Notes under the pieces: model-generated
Databases searched by the model: none
Told to the model about the DNA's origin: nothing
What the model saw: the letters and a program-made list of their open reading frames with translations, nothing else
Source: Rosa chinensis
Lineage: Eukaryota > Streptophyta > Magnoliopsida > Rosales > Rosaceae
Reading direction: 5' to 3'
NCBI RefSeq assembly: GCF_002994745.2
Contig: NC_037090.1
Coordinates: 31,540,501 to 31,604,500, forward strand
Length of the DNA: 64,000 nt
Made by a program: the position numbers and the translations under genes
Part shown: positions 38,445 to 50,689 of the stretch, in pieces
Position numbering within the stretch: the first letter of the stretch is position 1
Layout of the letters: each line of letters opens with the position of its first letter

Positions 38445-41400
38445 ATGGATCCAGAAAGGAATAGCAGCTGCCAATTGCTTGCTGGTGTTGGTAGTGACCT
38501 TGAGAATTTTGATTTGTTGGAGAAGGAGACTGAGAATAATGAGAACGACAGGACATACAGCTACAGAGAACCGCTTCTGAGGAAAAGGACCAACACAACA
38601 TCTCAGATTGCCATCGTTGGTGCCAATGTCTGCCCCATTGAGAGCCTTGACTATGAGTAAGCACCACTTCACATGTCAAGTTTGGAACAATTTCATTGAT
38701 TTCTTACATGATCTTTGGTCCTCTTGATCGACTTGTCTTCGATCTAAGCTTGCTTCCAAAGTCAAGACTTGGTTTGAATAGTATTTTGCGATTGGATATT
38801 AGATATGTTGCTGACTTTGGCATAATTTCATCTTTCATGTTTTTAGCCTCTGCAAACAATATTTAATTAAAGCAGGAATTGTGTTACATTAATTTTGGGG
38901 TGATATTTGATGTGTATCCATTTGGGCACTTGAGAATGTTGAGTTCTTACTGAGTTGTTTAAGCAACATTGCAGGATTTTTGAAAACGATCTATTTAAGC
39001 AGGACTGGAGGTCAGCAAAGAAGAGTCGAATACTGCGGTATGTGGTGCTAAAGTGGGCATTTGCACTTGTCATTGGGCTTGTGACTGGCCTGGTTGGCTT
39101 CTTCAACAATATTGCAGTCGAGAATATTGCTGGATACAAGCTGCTGTTGACTAGCAGTTTCATGGCAAAGGCACAGTAAGCCTTCTTTCTACTTGTCTAC
39201 CACCTGAATCTATTAATATATTTACCTATTACCTGTTCATCCTTTTTGTACAATCTTCTGATAGTGATATCAATATGAATGTGACGTTCAATTGGTTTCA
39301 GTGCAGATATTACAAGGCTTTTGCAGTATTTGCTTCCATAAACGTAGGTTTAGCAACAGCGGCTGCGGCTCTTTGTGCTTTCATTGCTCCTGCAGCAGCA
39401 GGTTCTGGTATTCCGGAGGTCAAAGCTTATTTAAATGGAATAGATGCATATTCAATACTGGCTCCAAGCACTCTTTTTGTCAAGGTATGCATATGTTGAT
39501 TTCATTTTTCTCCCCTCTCACTCCTTTTATCTGTGTGCAAACATGTAGACACATTTGCGTACAGTAAAATTAGATGAACATTATTGCATCATTTGTCCTT
39601 CTGAATAACAGCTCTCTTGATATACTTTTTCAGAGCTGATTTATGCTCCCTTTAGTTTATGTTAGAGATACTCCAAGTTCTCAATATACTTGACTGACTT
39701 TTCTTTGATAAACATTTCTATCTGATATTTATCATTCTGGATTGTTGCAGATTTTTGGTTCCATTCTTTGTGTTTCTGCCGGATTTGTGGTTGGTAAAGA
39801 AGGCCCCATGGTACATACAGGTGCTTGCATAGCCTCTTTGCTTGGGCAGGGGGGTTCTCGCAAGTATCATTTGACCTGGTCGTGGCTAAGATACTTCAAA
39901 AATGATCGTGACCGACGAGACTTGATCACATGTGGTGCTGCAGCTGGTGTGGCTGCTGCCTTTCGTGCTCCAGTTGGCGGTGTTCTCTTTGCCCTTGAAG
40001 AAGCAGCTTCATGGTACTCTCACTCTCTCATAAGAATAATTAGGGAATAAAGAAATAGAAAACAGCAGAAAAAGAGAAGAGTGAAGATGCTTAGGAATGA
40101 ACTATAACAATGGCAAAAGAAAAATGGGGTAGAATTTGCAATTGCAATGAGTAGGCACGTAAAAACTAGTCAACTCCCCTAAAATTTCATAATAAAACTC
40201 AACAAGTGTAGTTGACATTGTTTTCCATGCTTCAATTACGATTCTTTGTTCACATCACATTTGCCTTTTGTTTTCTATGATTTCTTAAATTTTGCAAGCC
40301 TGCTAGAAATTTAGACTCTACTGAATTAGCTTCTCATGATGGTATATCTTACATAAGTGGTCAAAGTGATGGTTATTCTGAACACATTATGGTACAAAGA
40401 GAGGTGAAGGGCTGAGAAAATGAAATAGCAGAGATCATTTTTTGGTTATTCTGGGTATTATAATTGTGGAAAATATTAGCATTGGGTGAATATATCTGCA
40501 ATATAGCAACAATTGGGGTTCTGAGTTGTGTGTTCTCTTTACTGACATACTTCAGGTGGCGGAGTGCTCTTCTTTGGAGAACCTTTTTCACGACAGCAAT
40601 AGTTGCAATTGTACTGAGAGGTTTCATACAGTTCTGTGCTACAGGAAACTGTGGCCTATTTGGGGAAGGCGGTCTGATTATGTATGACGTCAGTGCAGCT
40701 GATGCAACATATAGTGCCCCCGATATACTAGCAGTATTACTCCTCGGTGTTTTTGGAGGAATTTTTGGAAGTATATACAACTATTGTGTTGACAAGGTCA
40801 TTCGAACTTATAGCATCATTCACGAGTAAGTTCTCATAGCTCAGTTCTGACATCTGGGACTTTTACTGTGATAATGATACACTACCATATTTGTTGCTGA
40901 CACAATAACATTAATTGTTTTCCCATTTCTGTTAAACTTCTCTGCTTTTCCTTAATCTGCAGAAAAGGTGCTGCTCCGAAAATCTTACTTGTTATCACCA
41001 TTTCCCTATTGACGTCATCTGTTGCTTATGGCTTGCCATGGTTTGCAAGGTGCATTGCATGCCCTACTGATCTGACTGTCGCTTGTCCTACTGTTGGGAA
41101 AGCTGGCAACTATATAAGCTTCAACTGCCCATCAGGCTATTACAATGACATTGCCTCCCTCTTTCTGAACACTAACGATGATGCTATTCGTAATCTATTT
41201 AGCACCGATACAACAAAAGAATTCCACATATACTCTCTTTTCATCTTCTTTGCTGCTGTTTACATCCTTGGAATTATTACATATGGCATTGCTATTCCTT
41301 CTGGACTTTTCATCCCTGTCATACTAGCCGGAGCTTGCTATGGTCGTCTTGTTGGGAGGTTGTTTGAATCAATATCTAGTCTCGACACAGGCCTCTTTGC

Positions 41401-42326
41401 CCTACTTGGAGCTGCCTCGTTCCTTGGTGGCACTATGCGGATGACAGTTTCCCTATGCGTCATATTGCTTGAACTTACCAATGACTTACTGTTGCTTCCC
41501 CTGGTGATGTTGGTCCTGCTTATTTCAAAAACCGTGGCTGATAACTTTAACAAGGGAATTTATGACCAGATAGTTAAGATAAAGGGATTGCCTTATTTGG
41601 AGGCTCATGCAGAACCTTACATGAAGCATTTGGTCGCAAGTGATGTTGTTTCAGGTCCACTGGTTACCTTTTCTGGTGTTGAGAAGGTAGGCTGTATACT
41701 GCATGCTTTGAGGACCACAGGGCATAATGGATTCCCAGTGATTGATGAACCACCTTTTTCTGACACTCCTGAGTTGTGTGGTCTTGTTTTAAGGTCCCAT
41801 TTGCTTACTTTGCTCAACGGTAAGATCTTTTCAAGGGAAAGGATTCTTTGTCGAGAAGAGATCTTAAGCAGATTTGGTGCATTTGATTTTGCTAAGGCGG
41901 GATCAGGAAAGGGACTCAAAGTGGAAGATCTTGATATTGACGAGGAAGAGATGGAAATGTATGTTGACCTCCATCCTATTGCAAATGCATCCCCATACAC
42001 AGTGGTTGAGACAATGTCACTAGCCAAAGCCGCTCTTCTGTTTCGACAACTTGGTCTCAGGCACTTATGTTTGGTACCAAAGAGCCAAGGGGTAAGTTCC
42101 TCCTCAATTTCCTTATTTGTCTCCAAATCCATTTTTAAATTGTTTCTATAGTTCAGTAAGAGTTCCGGTGCTTATCAAACTCTGCAAGCACACATCTAAG
42201 ATCGCTTCTGTTGTCTTTGTTTGCACATGGCAGAGATCTCCAATCGTCGGAATTCTGACACGGCATGACTTCATGCCAGAGCACATTCTGGGACTCTTCC
42301 CTAATATCAAGCCTCACAACAACTAG
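38445..42326 (+). CDS. CLC-c: CLC-c type vacuolar anion channel/transporter
   Basis: Moves chloride (or nitrate) across the tonoplast or another endomembrane, coupled to protons. Exons: 38445-38656, 38975-39175, 39307-39484, 39751-40013, 40556-40825, 40963-42091, 42234-42326. All junctions are GT-AG; 2346 nt, 781 aa, close to Arabidopsis CLC-c. The N-terminus TTSQIAIVGAN-CPIESLDYE is diagnostic of plant CLCa-c/g. The selectivity motif is GSGIPE (170-175), with Ser rather than the Pro of nitrate-selective CLC-a, so chloride is the likelier substrate. The gating glutamate is E214 in GKEGP and the proton glutamate is E281 in LFALEEAAS. Two C-terminal CBS domains span about 605-775. ATG 38445 is the first in-frame start. 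A partial pseudogene copy lies about 19 kb upstream. Confidence 0.96.
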
Positions 42327-43336
42327 ATCAAGTGGGTTGATTAAATTCAACAAAATTTTGATGGTGCAATATGTCCCTTGATCTGTTTAATGCTGTCTCG
42401 AACTAATGGATGAGTGCGAATGGGCGAGATTTTGTTTGAAGAAAGTCAATAGTTATGCATGCAACATGAACTGGACGATAATTTCAGGAATTACTTAACC
42501 GCTCGTGTCTGTTGTTTGTTGATGAGGCAATCTTCGTGGATGTATGAAGATCTTTGTAACTCTTTAAGACCTGCCATGTAGAATAGAACTGGAAAAATTC
42601 ATTCCGATGCACAGCCATGAGTTTTCCTGTATGTCTCCTTTCGTGTATAGGCATTGTTTTGTACACATTTGAAAAGAACAAAATAAGATATATGGATGCT
42701 ATTGCCTTGAAGGTTCTCCATTACAGTTTTGAGGTTTCCATTCTCGGAGGATGCAAGCATAGAGTTTAGTTCTATCCTCAGTTCCTCCTACACCCCTCTT
42801 CCAGCTGTTCTCTTTTCTACTGGTAGCAGGTAAATGCAAAAGGAGCAATAAGTACTCCCACACCCTGGATGGACCATCTGAGAAGGCAGGCACTGCTCCT
42901 AAACCCTTCCGGACATAAAGAACTCATTTGCTGCAGAAGTCAGTTAGAAAAGATCCAGCAACGATCTATAGAAACTTTTGACACTCATAAGCTGAGTTGG
43001 AATAAAGAATGTGTACTTCAATTACGAATATCCTTTTCCTTAAAAGCTTATCCCGCAATTGCCTCCCAGTTAGAGCATATAAAAAAAAAAGCGAAATACT
43101 GAATCTTTTGAAAGGAAAAAAATTGCAATTATGAGGTTTAAGATAAGAGCACACAATGCCAACATTCCACTATTTGCTTCATAATAGTGTTACCAAAATG
43201 TCACTTTAATAGCAGCACAGCAGCATTGTGTATTCCTCACTTTGACTTGGAGAGGAAATTGCACCAAGAAAATGCCTAAAACAGGCAGTGCAAAGAAGAA
43301 ATGACATGGATAATACTCCAATAAGTGTCCTGTCTT
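42327..43336. other. Convergent 3' region of CLC-c and the SET gene
   Basis: The CLC-c (+) and SET-domain (-) genes converge here, so this 1 kb holds both 3'UTRs. Clear polyadenylation signals are not resolved. 42699-43102 has open frames on both strands but no recognised domain. Confidence 0.5.
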
Positions 43337-45246
43337 TCATTTTCGTTTCAACTTCTTTCTCGGAGAGGCTTGTTCACCAGTTGTAACTTGGGAACCGGAA
43401 GTGGCAAATGTTCTGAATTTCTGAATGATTCTCCTCTCACTGATACGAAGCATCAACGAATGGTACAACTTTTTCTCTTTTATACTACAACACCTCTTCA
43501 GTGCTTGAATGTCGTCTTCTAATGAATTTTTACCATACAAGCTCTCCCGCATATCTGCAAGGGACAAGAGAGCATTACAAATAGTATTTGTCAACAACAC
43601 GGCTTCACTGAACTCAGCAGTTATGTCGGACAATTTTTCAGTTTTATCTGATAAAATGCCGTCCATATGCCCATTGGAATTTCCCATGGTTGCTAGAGCC
43701 AGATCAATCTTATCATATGCATCCTGTTGTAACAACATTATGTACAACAAAAGCAGCAGCTCATTTGGGGGTTCCCCATTAAACGAAATCTCAAAATATT
43801 CCGAGTTGTGGGTGGCACATCCGGAGTATCCTAATCTTCTCCACAAAGATAGCCTCGCTCTACGATGCTGGCCAGAAAACAAAGACGCACTCCACTGAAG
43901 TACAAGTTCCAAGTCGATATTCACAATGTCAAATGGATTATCAGGCTCTGTAAACCCATATCTATGAAGAAGTGCAGCATTGCCCAATAAGCCATATGTA
44001 TTGAAGACCTGGAAGAGAAGACAAGGGTTAATACAAACAGTTTCATAGAAGCAGCATTTCACATCAGGCTTCAGCTGTGAGTTGTGTCTGGACTATGGAT
44101 TTCAAACATCATTAGTTCCAAGTAGCTTAATGTTATATACTGCATTACACAAATACTGCACAAGGAAAATCTAAGTGGACACATATCATGCATTTCTCAT
44201 AGTCATACCTCTTGCCATAGCAATGATAAATTGAATTTTTATATTGCATTTTGCTCGAGAGAGAGAGGCAATGTCCAATGTCCATTCATATAGAAAGGCA
44301 CTCAATTCAATTCAAAGTGCTAGTGACTAACCTCAGCTCCAAGTTTGACATCTTTGACCATAACCATCTCCAAATCATCATCGTCACCATCGTCAGTAGC
44401 ACTAGAAGCTACATCATCAGTAGTACTAGCACCAGTAGTAGGACTAAGACTGGAAGTTGTACTAGTAGTAGATTCATTGCCTTCTTCGCTACCACTATCA
44501 GTGTCGGATTCACTGCCTTCAGTAGAAGCAGAGGTGTTCAAGTGCACATCCTCAGCTGCAGTTTTGTGATTAAAGCTGAACCAATCAATCAATCAATCAA
44601 TGAATCAATCCCAATCATCATTCATCATATTCGAAATGAAGCAACTAGAGTCTTACATGTCAGCCAAAGGAACCATTCCGACTCCGTGGTGGTGATCATC
44701 AATCTGAAAAGACCTAGAAGCAATCAGCGTTCTTGCTGCCAAGTACTCCTCAAACCCGAAAAAGCTCTCAAATTGGGTCGACCCAATTTGATCCTGCAAT
44801 GGCTCAATGCTGTCTTTCCAGTCCTCCAGCATCACTCCTCTGTCTTCCTTCACCGTCTCGTGCAGCTCCGTCCCTCTCAGCAGCACCTCCGCCTCCTCCG
44901 CCGTCCAGACCAACGGGATGGCCTCCTGCTCCGGCAACGCCGCCAGGTACGGGGCCCAGTGGGACTGCTCCCCCAGGCTCCTCTCGTGCATGATCGCCAC
45001 CGCGAGGCCCAGGCTGCCGTCGAGGCCGGCCGCGTCGATCATGTCGCGCGCGGCGGTGGTGATGACGGTGAGGCACGTGGCCTTGGGGATTCTGGCGACG
45101 GCGTCGCCGACGTGGAGGTCGGCGAGGGCAGTGATGGAGAGGCCTTGGGTGGCGGAGACGGTCAGCTCGAGGGCGTCGCTGCATTGGATGCCTTCCCGCT
45201 TCATCCAGCGCTTGAAAGCCCTCACGCGCCGAGCCGCCATTTCCAT
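43337..45246 (-). CDS. SET-domain protein lysine methyltransferase (SETD6/Rubisco LSMT-like)
   Basis: Transfers methyl groups from S-adenosylmethionine to lysines of non-histone proteins. Exons on minus: 45246-44657, 44575-44332, 44008-43337; GT-AG junctions, 1506 nt, 501 aa. Start is the first ATG in the frame (MEMAARRVR). The split SET fold is visible: N-terminal GLSITALADLHVGD (about 35-48), I-helix region, then ADIFNHK (195-201, with the conserved Asn-His at 199-200) and VFNTYG (279-284, Tyr283). A Rubisco-LSMT substrate-binding-like helical domain fills about 320-480, and the C-terminus is basic (RKKLKRK). Between NHK and NTYG is a 52-residue Ser/Thr/Asp/Glu-rich insert (213-264). Exon 1 is markedly GC-rich compared with exons 2-3. 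The exact orthologue and target are not known to me. Confidence 0.9.
44582..44612. repeat. (AATC)n microsatellite
   Basis: CAATCAATCAATCAATCAAT followed by imperfect units, in intron 1 of the SET-domain gene. Confidence 0.85.
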
Positions 45247-45830
45247 CTCCTTCCCTCCCAAGTTTTCTGTTTTTCAAACCAAGCAGAAGCAAACCTAGAG
45301 CTGGCTCAAAAAACAAAAAACAAAAAATTTAGAAATTCAGAATTTTCATAACTTTATTTAGAAATTTTTTTTCATGGCTAGTACCATTTAATTTAGTGTT
45401 ATAAATCTTTTATTTATAAATGAAAAGTCGTGAGTTTAACTCACAATAGACTAATTGTTAACTTTGTAACTCTCTCGAGTCTCGACCTCAAGGTGAGGTG
45501 AATTAATGTCTAATTTTGTTTACTAGAATATTTTGATAAAATAATCAATTGTATAAAATATAAGGTTTTTAACAAATTTCAACATTGGTCACTGACGGAA
45601 TTGACGAACTACATTTGCTTTTTAGTTTTCGCCTCCGGTTTCAAAATCTCATATCCAACCTTGGTCACACATCTCTTCTTTCTCTACTTTTATTCTTTCC
45701 CTCTTCCTCCTCAGCTTTTTAGCTGAATATTTAACGACTTCATGTTGCAATGTTAATCTCGGTTGTGTTGAAATCGGACAAGAATTTTTAGTTAAGAGTA
45801 GACTGAAAACAAGAGCTCGCTGAGCTCGAT
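45247..45830. other. Upstream region of the SET gene
   Basis: AT-rich, presumably the SET-gene promoter. The stretch 45370-45510 (GTACCATTTAATTTAGTG, then GTCGTGAGTTTAACTCAC) has a weak match to the B box of tRNA-derived SINEs, but no A box or target duplication. Confidence 0.4.
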
Positions 45831-46720
45831 TTATTAATGGTTTGGATGATTCGTGTGTTCTGTGTGACTCAGGGGTCGAAGATACTAACCCTCTCTTCCA
45901 TTCTTGTCCTGTTGTTTCTAATGTCTGGAACTTGGCAAGAAATCTTCCTCCTCCTTCTGCTTCGTGCTTTGGGTTAGTTGAATTTGATTTTCCAAAATGA
46001 AGCCCCTGCTACCATAGAAGACTGTATCCTCACGTGTTGACAAATCTGGAAAGCTCGAAACACATTTTTCGGTATGCTAACTTCACTCCTTCTGTGCTTA
46101 GTGTTGCTGCTTCAACTGGCTCTTCCTAGAGAGATCTTAACTATAGGCGTTCTAAAAACCGATGTTGCCGCTCTGAAGTTTTTAAATGGAAGGCTCCTCC
46201 CTTCGACCATGTCAAACTTAACTTTGATGGTTCGATTTCATCTAATGGTCAAGCTGCTTCAAGCTTTGTCATATGAATTCACAGTAGTTCCCCTCTAATT
46301 GCCGGATGGAGCTCGCAGCTTGAAGTTTGCTAGTGTTCCCATTGCTGAATGCTCAGCGCTTAAAGATGTTCTTCTGGCTGCCAAAAGATTCAACCATCCC
46401 AATGTCTTGGTTGAAGGTGATTCCTCCCTTGTTATCAATTGCGTTAATAATGCTTGTGATGTTCCTTGGAGGCTCAAATCCTTGATTCGTGATGTTCAAA
46501 GTATTGCTGCTCATTTTGGATCCATCACATTTTCGTACATTCTTCGCGAGGCTAATTTCTTGGCAGATACTGTAACTATATGGCATAAACTTCCTATTTC
46601 GAAGATTTGGTTTGGTAGAGTTCTTAGTGAGGCCTCCTCGGCCTTTAATTTTGATTTACTCAACTGTTACTACCTTAGATTATTATTTTTTAATTTTATT
46701 TATATAAAAAAAAAAAAACA
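45830..46720 (+). mobile_element. LINE ORF2 3' part: zinc-binding and RNase H, degraded
   Basis: Broken frames give CDSGVEDTNPLFHSCPVVSNVW (the zf-RVT region after LINE reverse transcriptases), then KLNFDGS and a frame (46299-46724) with IAECSALKDVLLAAKR, VEGDSSLVINCVNN and ILREANFLADT. These are the acidic and helical motifs of LINE RNase H. Several stops and frameshifts separate the parts. An A-run (46706-46719) follows. Only the 3' end of an L1-type element is present. Confidence 0.75.
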
Positions 46721-46734
46721 TTAGTTCACCCTAC

Positions 46735-46790
46735 CCTTACATATGTCGGTGAAAATCGAACTCATGACCTTTACAATCTTGGAATTATAA
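46735..46790 (-). repeat. Possible SINE-like remnant
   Basis: The minus strand contains GTCATGAGTTCGATTTTC, close to a pol III B box, followed downstream by a T-run. No A box and no target duplication are seen, so this is weak. Confidence 0.25.
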
Positions 46791-46803
46791 CTTATTAATC
46801 GTG

Positions 46804-47735
46804 TAAGAAGAGTAAAAAAATGGGTTCTGTCTTTGGTAGGCTCTTCCTAGGGTTTCTAGGCGGCATCTATGCACGATGGTTTTGGATTGGCCTCTCGAGA
46901 GGGTGGTAGCGGCTTCGTTTGCCATTCTCTAGTATAGGTAGGCTGTTGTCTGCTCGGTCTTCTCTGCATCTCTCTCCATGGAGGAGCTGTGAACGAAATC
47001 CCTATACCATATCAGAATTTGAGCAATGGGACTCTCCCGGTAAAGGGACGACTAGATGGTGGCAAGCCTCGTGGGTTGGGTCGATCTTGGGCAACACAAG
47101 ATTTTGGCTGGCAAGTTGATCGGGGTGGTCGTAGAGTCTATGTTGATACTTGGACAGGATTCGACTCAAATTTGATATCGGATTCATGTGGCGGTGGAGC
47201 AGCGGCTTCAGGTGAGCTTGGACGTCTATGGGAGATTACCGGCGGCAGTGGTCTGGTGGTTTGCTTCTAGTATGTAGGCAGTGACAGCGACGGTTTGGAG
47301 AAGGCTGAAGACGTCGAACATGGCAAGGCAGGGCTAGGGTTTCTGGGCTCGGGTTTGGGGTTTTTCCCTCAAACTATTAGACCTAGTCTTTGGGCTCTGC
47401 TGTTTATAATGGCTGGTATGGGTCTTAGGCCTGCCCTTAAGGCTTGGGACTCTTTTAATAGTGTTGTCTATTTTCTACTTGAACTTGGGGAAGCCCCCTC
47501 TGCGTAGGGAGCTCCTGGGTTCTGTCGAATAAGTTAGGGGTTTTTTTTCTTTTTTGCCCTAGCATTGTCTAGGTTTTGATTCTTGGTTATATTATTATAG
47601 TGATTTCATTTGGTTACTTTAGGGTAACCTGCATGGCTTGATATTGACGTGGCCATTTTGGGGGTAAGTCATGTTGTGTAATCGTTTATCATATAAAAAC
47701 TTGATGTCCTATTTCAAAAAAAAAAAAAAAAAAAA
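46804..47735 (+). mobile_element. 932-bp poly(A) retroposon with 15-bp TSD
   Basis: Direct repeats AACTTATTAATCGTG (46789-46803) and AACTTATCAATCGTG (47736-47750) flank a unit ending in a 22-bp A-run (47716-47737, overlapping the repeat). The body is GC-rich near its start (AGGGTTTCTAGGCGGC) and T-rich near its end. It has open frames without a recognised domain and no reverse transcriptase. Length and layout parallel the retroposon at 22412-23348, though I could not align the two end to end. Confidence 0.8.
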
Positions 47736-47750
47736 AACTTATCAATCGTG

Positions 47751-48309
47751 ACTATTTTAGATTTTGTTTGATAATTTCCTTTTTCTTAAAAAACATGGAG
47801 TCGATGAATTAATTCCTTTGATCAGAAAAGAAAAGAAAAATTGCGTCAACAGGTTGTACAAGGGGAAAGGGATGGCCGGTAATTAGTAATCACATTGGAG
47901 CCGTCTGATTCTCTAAAGAGAGCTTGGTCTTCCTCGAAACGAAACAACGAGAGCCTCCCGAGTCCAGAGTCCAGCCATCGATCAACCTCAAACTAAACCC
48001 ACCCCCCTTTCTCTTCCTCTCCCTCTCCGCAGTAAGAGCAAGACCATTTCTTACGTACTTGCTTCGTATCAAGTTTTGAATCCTTTTGTTTTTCCTCCCG
48101 AATTCAATTTCAGCTTCTGGGTTTTAGTTTGCTTTTCAAGGCTAATGCAAGTGTGCGATTGTAGCTCAATTTTTTGGGTTTTTCTTTCTGTTATAATCTT
48201 CGCAATTTTTTTTTGTATCTGTTACTGGGCCTTTTTACAGTTTGAGCTGAAAGGTCGCTACTTCTTTCTCACTCATTAGTGTTGTTTATTTCAGGGTGCC
48301 AGCGCCAAA
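47751..48309 (+). promoter_or_regulatory. Upstream region and leader of the ankyrin gene
   Basis: A GC-balanced stretch from about 47880, with CT-rich text around 48005-48030, looks like the start of the transcript. A good acceptor (TTATTTCAG, ending 48294) lies 15 bp before the ATG, suggesting a leader intron. No TATA box stands out. Confidence 0.4.
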
Positions 48310-50637
48310 ATGGGACAAGAGGCAACTGCACTTGAGGATTCTCCAGTTGAGTCCTTGCTGCAGGTACCCAACTCTCTTTTCTGTTTTAACCCACTTGGAT
48401 GCTTTCATTGTGGAAAATTCTAGTTAGGAGACATGAACTGTTTTTTTTTGGTTGTTGTCCCAGGCTGCAAGATATGATGACATGGAAGACATTACGTCGT
48501 TAGTATCCGATGGTGTTTCTCTTGATTCTAAGGATTCCCAGGGCCGAACAGGTTATAATCTCATTTTGCTCAACCACTCTGTTTCATGTGACTTTGGGTT
48601 AAACTGGGATGATCTTATGAATACAGTTTAGAAATCATGCACATTTAGTGTTTGTGGCTCCTTAGTGTCTGTTGCTACTTTTTAATGCTTTTAGCTAGGT
48701 ATTCTTATATCTGAATGTAATTTTCTTCTGTGGCCTTCTGTTGAGTTTACATCAAGCAGCTTCTTTGTCCATTACAATATGTGTGCATATAAACAACATA
48801 AACATTTAGTTATTTATGCAGACACGAACACATACTTCTTGACATGTGAGTCTATTTATGAGTTGAATTTAAAAATTCAGATGGTGGTATGAATTTTTTG
48901 TTCATTGCCCGTTAGAATAGTAAGTGATGACGAACTATTTACTTATGGTTGACCTTTGTACCAGCTTATCTATCTAACTATGTTTGACCTAGTTACATTG
49001 ACATCTGATTGCAGCACTACACATGGCTTCTGCTAATGGTCATCTTGACATTGTGGAGTATCTTATCAGTAGAGGAGTGGTAAGGTGTACGCCTTACATT
49101 TTGTTCTTTTAATTCGATAGTCTCTGATTTATTGAACTGGTGATATTAGTTTTTATTGAAGGGCATGTTTGTTTGTTGGATGACATGTAATCGCTTCAAT
49201 ATACATCGTGAAGTACATTTTTGCTTCCATATTTTAGGATGTCAATTGATTGCGTTACTTGGTCAACAAACTATGACAACTCTTGATGGATATATTTCTT
49301 TCATACAAAAGCTGAGCACTGAGGATTCATTGCTAAGAATCCATTTTAAAATGTAAACTCATATTGCTTTTTCTTGAAGAATGCTACTCAGAGAAGCTTA
49401 GTGTGTCCTTCATCTATGTCTGAGACTTTGTTATCGTAACTGATATTTTTTTTTCCTGAACTTCCCCAATTGCATTTTTGGACTGTTCAAATGATATCTA
49501 ATGTTGTCTAAGGTCGATTAGGATGTGATTCTCCCAGTGGGACACAACGTATGATGAATTTTTTAACTCAAGTACTTGTTGCCAAAAGTCATGGGTTGTA
49601 ACGTATATTTGTTATCTTGCTGTGTTTGTTTAAGTAGTTATGATTCTGGCTGACCATCATCTATGTGGGTGAAGTCAAATGTCTCGGAGTTAATTACAAA
49701 ATTTTGTGACACTTGACTTCAAGTACTACTCCCGGTGTCACAAAAAACCATATTCTGTCATTTCGGTACATTTTCCGTCTAAGATGCCCAGAGCTTCAAC
49801 GTGACCTATCAACAAGTTTATATGATTAATAGCTATGCAGTGGATGACTCATTCATTAATTATAGGAGTCATGACATAAAAAGGTCTACAATTTTTCTTC
49901 CAAATGTAAGCATGTGTGTTATAAATGAACCAATTTTTTCTTTCTCTTGTTAAGTGTAAATGAAGAAATTTTTAATTAACTGATACAGATGAACATTTTT
50001 CTCTTTGGTCAACAATATAGCAGTTAGGAAAAAGAAAAAAAAATCCTAGTCTTTTAAAGGTTAGGAACTTAGGATTGTTCTTTCAAAAAAAAAAATTAGG
50101 ATTGTTCTGTTTTGTTTGTATCTTGATACTTAAATTTTAAATATGTTATCTCTGTTCTTACAAATTCTTTCAAAGAATGAAAGGTTTTTAACTCATAGTT
50201 CTGATATTATGATTGCTACCTTATCATAAATTTGTGGGACTTTGTGTAAGGATCTTAATGCTTCAAATGCGGAGATGAATACACCCCTACATTGGGCCTG
50301 CCTGAATGGACATGTCGAGGTAATAAATTTGTTTGCTGGTTTTAACTATACTTAATTTAGTTCTTTATTTATGTCTTTGCCATTGCAGGTGGTTAAGAAA
50401 TTGATCTTGGCGGGAGCTAATGTAGGTGTACTAAACAGGTAAGCATTCTAACCTGTTAACTAAAGCCCTTTTTTTAGAAATATAGATGTATATACCTTTT
50501 CTTATTCTTTGGTGGTTACCTCCAGCTATGAGAAGAGCCCAATTGATGAAGCTTTGAGTGGGCAAAAGATGGATGTTATTGATGCCATTAATGAATCAGT
50601 GGCCCAAGTAGAGCTTACTGGCATCAGAGTGTCCTAG
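48310..50637 (+). CDS. Small ankyrin-repeat protein
   Basis: Exons: 48310-48363, 48464-48551, 49015-49079, 50251-50319, 50389-50438, 50526-50637; GT-AG junctions, 438 nt, 145 aa. The start MGQEATALEDSPVESLLQA is the first ATG after a splice acceptor. Residues about 18-45 form a degenerate first repeat (AARYDDMEDITSLVSDG). Residues 46-70 (GRTALHMASANGHLDIVEYL) and 79-106 (NTPLHWACLNGHVEVVKKLI) are classic ankyrin repeats with TALH/TPLH turns. Residues 110-125 (KSPIDEALSGQKMDV) start a capping repeat. Ankyrin stacks bind other proteins and have no catalytic role, so the partner cannot be told from sequence. Similar one-domain ankyrin proteins exist across plants. No signal peptide or membrane segment. 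Confidence 0.9.
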
Positions 50638-50689
50638 TGCATTGCAGCTCTAATGAAATGTAGATGACGAGTTTACGACAGATCCAGAG

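Noticed and set aside
41617..42132. 171-aa minus-strand ORF
   Set aside because: Antisense of the CLC-c CBS exon, which is supported by clear homology and splice sites.
44251..45351. 366-aa plus-strand ORF
   Set aside because: Antisense shadow of the GC-rich first exons of the SET-domain gene. It spans that gene's intron 1 and has low-complexity composition.
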